DNA from: Clostridiales bacterium
GTDB lineage: Bacteria > Bacillota_A > Clostridia > Oscillospirales > Oscillospiraceae
DNA: 12,546 bases
Assembly: GCA_019417795.1 (NCBI GenBank)
Contig: DXUR01000048.1
Span: 1 to 12,546, forward strand
Direction: 5' to 3'
Part shown: one piece after another, positions 7,237-12,546 of the stretch
Numbering within the stretch: position 1 is the stretch's first letter
Layout: every line of letters begins with the position of its first letter
The notes under the pieces: model-generated
Told to the model about the DNA's origin: nothing
What the model saw: the letters and a program-made list of their open reading frames with translations, nothing else
The model's database searches: none
Program-made: the position numbers and the translations under genes

Positions 7237-9279
7237 ATGAAATATCTTGTGATAGCAGAAAAGCCGAGTGTAGCACGTTCCATCTCGAAAGTGATCGGTG
7301 CATACAAACATGAGGACGGGTATCTGGAGGGTGGGGATTGTGTGGTGAGCTGGTGTCTGGGGCATCTGGCAGAGTATGCAGCCCCGGAGTATTACGATGA
7401 ACACTATAAAAGCTGGCGGTTCGATGATCTTCCGATTCTCCCGGAAGAATGGAAGCTGCTGGTTTCGGAAGATAAGAAAGCGCATTTCAATATCCTGCGA
7501 AAGCTCCTCCGAAGCAAAGATTTTGATTATGTGGTAAATGCCTGCGACGCAGGGCGCGAGGGAGAAGCAATCTTTCGCCGTGTGTATGGTCTGGCAGGCA
7601 GCAAACTCCCGGTCAAACGGCTGTGGATCAGCAGTATGGAAGATGCCGCTATCCAGCAGGGCTTTGATTCCTTAAAGGATGGCGCAGAGTATGACAACCT
7701 GTTTGCCGCTTCGGAGTGCAGGGCAAAGGCAGACTGGCTGATCGGCATGAACGGCACACGGGCCTTTACAAAGAAATACGGCAGGCGGCAGACTATTGGA
7801 CGAGTGCAGACTCCGACACTGGCTATGCTGACCGAACGGCAGAGCAAAATCCAGAACTTTGTGAAAGAGCCGTACTGCAAGGTGGAAATCACGGGAAATG
7901 GTATTGTGGCAGAATCGGAACGGATGGCGCAGGAACAGGATGCTGATACCGTGCAGGCAGCTTGTGATGGACAGTGTGCCGTGGTCGGCAGCATCGAGCG
8001 CAAGCGGAAAGAACAGTCCGCACCGAAGCTGTACGACTTAACGACCTTGCAGCGAGAAGCCAACCGCTATTATGGCTTTACAGCCAGCCAGACTTTGAAG
8101 ATCGTACAGGAGTTGTACGAAGAAAAGCTGGTGACATACCCGCGAACGGACAGCCAGTACATTACGGAAGATATGCAGCAGACCATGACAGATTTGCTCA
8201 AACACTATGGCGGCGAAGCAGATGGAGTAAAGCAGGTAGTCAATAACAAGAAAGTCACTGACCACCATGCGATTCTGCCGACACTGGAAAGCTGCAAGCG
8301 TGGGTCAAACAGCCTGTCCGGGGATAAGGAAAAAGTCTTTGCTCTCATCGTCTGGAAGATGCAGCAGGCAGTACAGCCACCGTACATTTATGAAGATGTT
8401 CTGGTGACAGTTTGCTGTCAGGATAAGAAATTCACTGCAAAATACAAAAATGTTTTGCAGGCGGGACATACCGCAATGCCTGTTCCGTTTGCAGAACAGG
8501 AAAAAAGCAAGGATGTGGCATTCCCTAAGAAACTGGAACAGGGTGCGGTGATTCCTGTGGTGAGTGCGGAGAAAAAGCAGGGCTTTACATCCCCGCCGAA
8601 AGCATTTACCGAAGATACCCTGCTTTCTGCAATGGAAACAGCAGGCAACAAGGAGTTTGAAAAAGACACGGAAAAGAAAGGTCTGGGAACGCCTGCGACC
8701 CGTGCAGCGATTCTGGAAAAACTGGTATCTTCCGGCTATGTGGAACGCAAAGGCAAGCAGATTCTTCCCAGTGCAGAGGGGGTTACGGCAATCGCAAATA
8801 TCCCGGATTACCTGAAATCGGCAAGCATGACCGCTGAGTGGGAAAATGAACTGCTGCAGATGGAACGGGGCGAAACAAAGCCCGCTGACTTCATGCAGGG
8901 CATCGGTGGATTGCTGGAACGGATGCTGGCAGACCTCCGGCAGATTCCTACGGTACAGGAATCGACTACTTATAATAAGGTATCTATCGGGGACTGCCCG
9001 GTATGCGGCAAAACCGTCTGCGAGGGCAGGCAGAACTTTTACTGCTCTGACCGGGAGTGCAAATTCGCCCTCTGGAAAGAAAGCAAATACCTTTCCGGCA
9101 TGAAAAAGACGCTCACAAAGAAGATGGCAACTGACCTTTTGAAGAAAGGACGCACCCATGTAAAAGACTTCTACTCTGCCAAAAAGGACAAGACCTTTGC
9201 CGCAGACCTTGTGATGGCAGTAGAAAACGGCAGGGCGCAGTACAGTCTTGAATTTCCGAAAACACCAGCTAAGAAGTAA
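7237..9279 (+). CDS. topB: DNA topoisomerase III
   Basis: A 680-residue type IA topoisomerase that passes single DNA strands through transient nicks, as expected for resolving ICE DNA during transfer or replication. The Toprim domain starts at the N-terminus (LVIAEKPSVA, Glu8) and carries the metal-binding CDAGREGE with Asp104 to Glu110. The active-site tyrosine is Tyr301 in TYPRTDSQY. A C-terminal zinc finger has Cys587, Cys590, Cys603 and Cys608, followed by a basic tail segment. The length is typical of ICE-borne TopB, and all catalytic residues are present. AGGAGG at 7227-7232 precedes the ATG. The stop is 11 bases before the giant gene, so the two are co-transcribed. There is no room for a promoter between the terminator and this gene. 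Confidence 0.97.
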   Translation: MKYLVIAEKPSVARSISKVIGAYKHEDGYLEGGDCVVSWCLGHLAEYAAPEYYDEHYKSWRFDDLPILPEEWKLLVSEDKKAHFNILRKLLRSKDFDYVVNACDAGREGEAIFRRVYGLAGSKLPVKRLWISSMEDAAIQQGFDSLKDGAEYDNLFAASECRAKADWLIGMNGTRAFTKKYGRRQTIGRVQTPTLAMLTERQSKIQNFVKEPYCKVEITGNGIVAESERMAQEQDADTVQAACDGQCAVVGSIERKRKEQSAPKLYDLTTLQREANRYYGFTASQTLKIVQELYEEKLVTYPRTDSQYITEDMQQTMTDLLKHYGGEADGVKQVVNNKKVTDHHAILPTLESCKRGSNSLSGDKEKVFALIVWKMQQAVQPPYIYEDVLVTVCCQDKKFTAKYKNVLQAGHTAMPVPFAEQEKSKDVAFPKKLEQGAVIPVVSAEKKQGFTSPPKAFTEDTLLSAMETAGNKEFEKDTEKKGLGTPATRAAILEKLVSSGYVERKGKQILPSAEGVTAIANIPDYLKSASMTAEWENELLQMERGETKPADFMQGIGGLLERMLADLRQIPTVQESTTYNKVSIGDCPVCGKTVCEGRQNFYCSDRECKFALWKESKYLSGMKKTLTKKMATDLLKKGRTHVKDFYSAKKDKTFAADLVMAVENGRAQYSLEFPKTPAKK

Positions 9280-9285
9280 GGAGGG
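9278..9285 (+). promoter_or_regulatory. Ribosome binding site fixing the TTG start of the giant helicase gene
   Basis: AAGGAGGG overlaps the topB stop codon and lies 5 bases before TTG 9291. This supports the TTG start and suggests translational coupling with topB. Confidence 0.75.
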
Positions 9286-9290
9286 AACGG

Positions 9291-12200
9291 TTGGCAAAAT
9301 TTAACGATATTCGGGAACTTGCCCAGCAGAACGCGCGGTGGGTAAGCAATTCGCCGAAAGACTGGATGAACTATCTGGATGTGGCGGCACGGCTGTACCG
9401 CTATTTGTTCAAAGATACTCTGCTGATTCATGCCCAGCGTCCTGACGCGACTGCCTGTGCAGAGCTGGAAGTCTGGAACAAGAAGATGAATCGCTGGGTA
9501 AACCGTGGCGCAAAGGGCATTGCACTTCTGGATGATGCCAGCCCACGGGCAAAGCTGCGCTATGTGTTCGACATTGCGGACACGCATCTGGTGCAGGGCG
9601 GCAGAACGCCGATCCTCTGGCACATTGATTATTCGGAACACCAGCAGATGATCCTCGACCATCTGGCAGATACCTATGCGCTGACGCAGACGGACAGCAT
9701 GAATGCTGCGCTGATGGAACTGGCACAGCAGTTGACCGCTGAGAATCTGGAAGAAGCGATGGATGGTCTGGAATATGAGGTGGCAGACACATTTCTGGAA
9801 GGACTGGACGAAGATAATCTCCGTGTTCGTTTCCGTGAGTTAATGACCAACAGCATTTTCTATACCCTTTCCCGACGCTGCGGACAGGAACCGCTGGAAG
9901 TACTGGACGATGAGGATTTTATCCGTATCGTGGATTTCAACCAGCTTTCGGTCTTGACCTTCCTGGGCAATGCGGTTTCGGAACAGTGTGAAGCGGTTCT
10001 CCGTGACATCGGACGGGAAATGCAGAAAATTTACCGAAAAGAAGTTACAGAACATCTTGCAAAAACTGCCGACAGCTTGTATAATACCAGTACGGACTTT
10101 AGTACATTAAAGCACGAAACCGAAACAAACATCACCGAAGGAGGAAAACCGTATGGAACTGACTTATCACCGCAAGGGGGACTACCTGTTTCCGAACCTG
10201 ACCGTACAGGACAAGCCGATGAGCATTGGGAAGTACGGGATGCTGCGCAGAACTTATCTGAGGGAGAACAAGAAGAACTGGTATCAGAGTATGCTGATGA
10301 GCGGCAGGCTGAATCAGCATCTGGCGCAGATCGACGAGCAGGCGGAGAACCGGATGGAAAAACTGATCGAGAGCCTGAACGAGAAGTATCCGGCTCCGAA
10401 CAAGGAAACCGAACAGATGGCATGGGTGGCACACCAGAACAATCTGACCGCGATGGCGGAAGAGATCGTGCTGAAGGAATTGGTGTACAACTAACCGCCG
10501 ACACAACCGAACAGGATTTGAGCGAAGCAGAGGAAGAAATTGCCTCTGCTTTTTCTCTGCCCAGTTTGCCGACCGTGGAACAGCAGATTCGGGCAATCGA
10601 AGCCCCGATGCAGGCACGGTATGCCGATGAGATCACGATTCCGGCAGAAGTTGTGGATGAAATCCTGCGAACGGGTAGCAATCGAAACAAAAGTCAGCTC
10701 CGTCTTATCTATAACTTTATGACCGAACAGACCCCGGAAGAGTATGCCGCTTTTGTCAAAAAGGAATATGGCGAGGGCGGCAAGGGCTTTGAAATCGGCG
10801 GCACAAAATATGCGGTCTGGTTCGATGAGCTGGGTATGCAGATCGCCGTTGGAGATACGGTTCGGAACGACCCCAAAAACAAAGCATTTCTGTCTTGGGA
10901 AGATGTCAGCTGCAGAATCCATCAGCTTCTGCAGCAGGGAGAGTATGCACCAAAATCGGTTTTGGATGCTACCCGTGGAAATGCCCTGTATGAACACGCA
11001 GAAGCCCTGAGCTATATGGAACGTGATATGGCAGAGGGTATCGCAGAAATGGTCTTTGCCGATACCTCCATCTTCTCCGGTGGATACCCGGAACTTACAG
11101 AACGCCTTGCAAAGTTGCTTGACCAGCCGGAATTTCTGGCTGACCTGAACGAACGTCTTTTGGGGCTGGCAGAAGCCTACGCCGAAGATAAAAGCGTGAT
11201 GCGGATGCAGTTCTACCGCCCGGACAAAGTATCTGAACAGTTTCAGAAGTTTGCCCTTCCGTATCAGTCCTATCAGGCAAGAGAGGGATTCCAGTGGAAT
11301 GAGCAGAAAGTCTTTATTACGGACGATGAGATCAATGCTTTTCTTGCAGGCGGCGGGCCGTATTCGGATGGCAGACTGGCAACGTACAGTTTCTTCCTTA
11401 ATCACGAAGAGAAAGCAGAACGCGCGGCGTTTCTGAAAGACCGATACGGCGTTGGCGGCAGCAGTCATGCACTTTCCCGTGCAGATAATTCCCATGCTAA
11501 CTATGACGGCAGAGGTCTGGAACTGGCACGGGGCAGCTATGGAAAGCCGGATGCACTGGTGAAGCTGAACTGGAATCAGGCGGCTGAACGAGTTGCAAAG
11601 CTCATTGACCAGAGTTTGTATCTGAAGCCTGCGGATTACAGCCGGATGCCGAGTTACGAGCGTGAGCAGATGGCAAATCGGGTGATTGATTTCTACCATC
11701 GTCTGCCCGATGAAGTGGAACGTCCGTTTGAACGGGAACTGCTGAACGAAGACGCCAGAAAGAAACTGCCCGTCATGCTGGCTGATTCGGAACAGGCGGC
11801 AGAACTTCTGGAAAAGATGGATGCAGCACTTCTTTCCGTTCCGCTGGATTCCCCGGACTATGCAGAAAAATCAAGGATATTGGCTGACCTGCATCAGTAT
11901 GTTGAGGGAACGTACACGATCTTCCCAGAGAAGAAAAAGGCTGTTGAGATTCCTGTTTCTGAGGCAAGACAAATATCGCTTTTCGATATTTGGGCGCAGG
12001 AGAAGGAATCGAAAGAGCATTCAACCACCGCAGTGGTTGAAGAATCCCAGAAGCAGGCGGCAAAGTACAGCAGAAATGTCGGGGATTATCTCTATCTGGA
12101 AGATGACCGCCTTTATAAAATCGAACGTGTTACGGATTCTCTGATCTATCTGAAAGATATGGAACGTCCTGCATGGGCAGCACGGGTGCTACGACCGAAC

Positions 12201-12546
12201 CAGTATGATGCAGAACTGGCAAAGAATCCGCTGAATGATTATCTTCTGGCAGGGCAGAAATCTGCATTGAAAGATAGTCGCTGTGTTTACAAAGAATGTC
12301 TGTATTCCATGCTGGATGCGGTGCAGCAGAGTGAAATCTATCCGTATCTCCGTGACCGAGATGTGGATGCAGATGAAGCGGAAAAGGAACTTCGGAACAA
12401 GATTGACGAGCTGTTAGAGCAGAATGCGAAAACTGCTCCGCTGTATCTGGAAGCAAGCCAGAACTGGGAAAACTTCAAAGACTGGTTGGTAGAAGATATT
12501 TTCCAGCGCACCTATCAGGACGTTATTACGGACAGACGGGATGCCG
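9291..12546 (+). CDS. Giant ICE helicase/DNA methylase-type protein, N-terminal part
   Basis: An open frame of 1085 codons that runs off the window. Start is TTG, encoding MAKFNDIRELAQQNARWV, the usual N-terminus of the very large (often 2000+ residue) SNF2-helicase/N6-methylase-type proteins downstream of topB in Tn1549-like ICEs. Residues 1-130 resemble an ArdC-like ssDNA-binding region (LIHAQRPDATAC; RWVNRGAKGIAL at 68-79). Residues 268-410 are a biased, probably disordered linker. Then come conserved blocks (GGSSHA at 722-727, YDGRG at 738-742, LNWNQAAERVAKLI around Trp761) typical of this family. Helicase and methylase motifs would lie beyond the window, so activity cannot be confirmed. 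The linker overlaps a TnpV gene in another frame. No stop or frameshift is seen. Confidence 0.85.
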   Translation, partial: MAKFNDIRELAQQNARWVSNSPKDWMNYLDVAARLYRYLFKDTLLIHAQRPDATACAELEVWNKKMNRWVNRGAKGIALLDDASPRAKLRYVFDIADTHLVQGGRTPILWHIDYSEHQQMILDHLADTYALTQTDSMNAALMELAQQLTAENLEEAMDGLEYEVADTFLEGLDEDNLRVRFRELMTNSIFYTLSRRCGQEPLEVLDDEDFIRIVDFNQLSVLTFLGNAVSEQCEAVLRDIGREMQKIYRKEVTEHLAKTADSLYNTSTDFSTLKHETETNITEGGKPYGTDLSPQGGLPVSEPDRTGQADEHWEVRDAAQNLSEGEQEELVSEYADERQAESASGADRRAGGEPDGKTDREPEREVSGSEQGNRTDGMGGTPEQSDRDGGRDRAEGIGVQLTADTTEQDLSEAEEEIASAFSLPSLPTVEQQIRAIEAPMQARYADEITIPAEVVDEILRTGSNRNKSQLRLIYNFMTEQTPEEYAAFVKKEYGEGGKGFEIGGTKYAVWFDELGMQIAVGDTVRNDPKNKAFLSWEDVSCRIHQLLQQGEYAPKSVLDATRGNALYEHAEALSYMERDMAEGIAEMVFADTSIFSGGYPELTERLAKLLDQPEFLADLNERLLGLAEAYAEDKSVMRMQFYRPDKVSEQFQKFALPYQSYQAREGFQWNEQKVFITDDEINAFLAGGGPYSDGRLATYSFFLNHEEKAERAAFLKDRYGVGGSSHALSRADNSHANYDGRGLELARGSYGKPDALVKLNWNQAAERVAKLIDQSLYLKPADYSRMPSYEREQMANRVIDFYHRLPDEVERPFERELLNEDARKKLPVMLADSEQAAELLEKMDAALLSVPLDSPDYAEKSRILADLHQYVEGTYTIFPEKKKAVEIPVSEARQISLFDIWAQEKESKEHSTTAVVEESQKQAAKYSRNVGDYLYLEDDRLYKIERVTDSLIYLKDMERPAWAARVLRPNQYDAELAKNPLNDYLLAGQKSALKDSRCVYKECLYSMLDAVQQSEIYPYLRDRDVDADEAEKELRNKIDELLEQNAKTAPLYLEASQNWENFKDWLVEDIFQRTYQDVITDRRDA
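10138..10144 (+). promoter_or_regulatory. Internal ribosome binding site for the nested TnpV gene
   Basis: AAGGAGG lies 8 bases before ATG 10153, inside the giant helicase/methylase gene. It is one of the best Shine-Dalgarno matches in the window, and the long frame does not need it. It argues that the nested gene is translated. Confidence 0.7.
10153..10494 (+). CDS. tnpV: TnpV-family protein nested inside the giant helicase gene
   Basis: A complete 113-residue protein of the TnpV family (transposon-encoded protein, known from Tn4451-like elements; function unsettled). It shows the family pattern from end to end: LTYHRKGDYLFPNL, GKYGMLRRTYLREN (about 26-39), SGRLNQHLAQID, MAWV near 94 and AEEIVLKELVYN at the C-terminus. 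Length is normal and no residue block is missing. It starts at ATG with AAGGAGG 8 bases upstream. The gene lies wholly within the helicase/methylase gene on the same strand, in the +1 frame relative to it, opposite residues 288-402 of that protein. Both frames are open. No transposase or inverted repeats lie nearby, so it is not part of an intact transposon here. Confidence 0.82.
   Translation: MELTYHRKGDYLFPNLTVQDKPMSIGKYGMLRRTYLRENKKNWYQSMLMSGRLNQHLAQIDEQAENRMEKLIESLNEKYPAPNKETEQMAWVAHQNNLTAMAEEIVLKELVYN
12020..12041 (+). repeat. Perfect 9-bp inverted repeat inside the giant gene
   Basis: TTCAACCAC (12020-12028) and GTGGTTGAA (12033-12041) are exact reverse complements around a 4-base loop CGCA. 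There is no T-run after it and the reading frame continues, so it is not a terminator. It falls in a low-complexity stretch of the protein (HSTTAVVEESQ). No function can be assigned. Confidence 0.5.

Larger units (their letters stand above)
1..12546. mobile_element. Internal segment of a Tn1549/CTn-type integrative and conjugative element
   Basis: The gene order Maff2-like, VirB6-like, PrgI, VirB4, small protein, NlpC/P60, DUF4315, DUF4366, TopB, giant helicase/methylase is the conserved conjugation block of Tn1549-like ICEs of Firmicutes and the C. difficile CTn elements. This is known from the families. What the sequence shows directly is that all genes are co-directional, with short gaps or overlaps. 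The window has no chromosomal flank, recombinase, relaxase, cargo gene, att site or recognisable oriT, so element boundaries and cargo cannot be given. It could belong to a degenerate element, but every transfer gene fully inside the window is intact. Confidence 0.9.

Noticed and set aside
6376..7485. Antisense open frame of about 369 codons spanning DUF4366, the terminator and the start of topB
   Set aside because: It crosses an intrinsic terminator and two well-supported sense genes, and the translation is Cys/Phe/Leu-rich without family features.
8305..9297. Antisense open frame of about 330 codons opposite topB
   Set aside because: No recognisable domains. It is opposite intact topoisomerase III coding sequence with catalytic residues and zinc finger, and is a codon-bias shadow.
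10153..10494. Interpretation of TnpV as evidence that the giant gene is disrupted by a transposon
   Set aside because: The long frame has no stop across the region and resumes family-like sequence downstream, and there are no terminal inverted repeats or transposase. It is overlap, not disruption.
10491..11699. Long antisense open frame of about 402 codons on the - strand
   Set aside because: It lies wholly opposite conserved sequence of the giant helicase/methylase gene, has no recognisable domain, and is explained by the codon bias of the sense gene.
1..12546. CRISPR array, tRNA, rRNA or integration site
   Set aside because: I see no regularly spaced repeats, tRNA-like cloverleaf, rRNA sequence or recombinase gene in the window.

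Overview
This window is an internal piece of an integrative and conjugative element (ICE) of the Tn1549 / C. difficile CTn type, from a low-to-moderate GC Firmicute. The gene content, strong AGGAGG-type Shine-Dalgarno sites, frequent TTG starts and codon use suggest a gut Clostridia host (Oscillospiraceae/Lachnospiraceae-like). The species cannot be named from the sequence. All real genes lie on the + strand, tightly packed. Neither end of the element is present, and no integrase, relaxase, att site or oriT is visible.

Positions 1-3860 hold the core of the mating channel: the 3' end of a Maff2-like small membrane protein, a VirB6/TrbL-like polytopic protein, a PrgI-family protein and the VirB4/TraE ATPase. 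Positions 3857-7155 hold accessory transfer genes. These are a small uncharacterised protein coupled to virB4, a membrane-anchored NlpC/P60 peptidoglycan hydrolase (CD1108-like), a DUF4315 coiled-coil protein and a DUF4366 (CD1107-like) envelope protein. A clear intrinsic terminator at 7181-7217 closes this block. It sits only 19 bases before topB, so it probably acts as an attenuator between the transfer genes and the DNA-processing genes.

Positions 7237-12546 hold the DNA-processing block: topoisomerase III (topB), then the first ~1085 codons of the very large ICE helicase/methylase-type protein, which runs off the window end.

The most striking observation is at 10153-10494. A full-length, well-preserved TnpV-family gene with its own excellent ribosome binding site lies entirely inside the large helicase/methylase gene, in a different frame on the same strand. 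The long frame stays open through it and there encodes a Gly/Asp/Glu/Arg/Gln/Ser-rich, probably disordered linker. This looks like a nested or overprinted gene pair.
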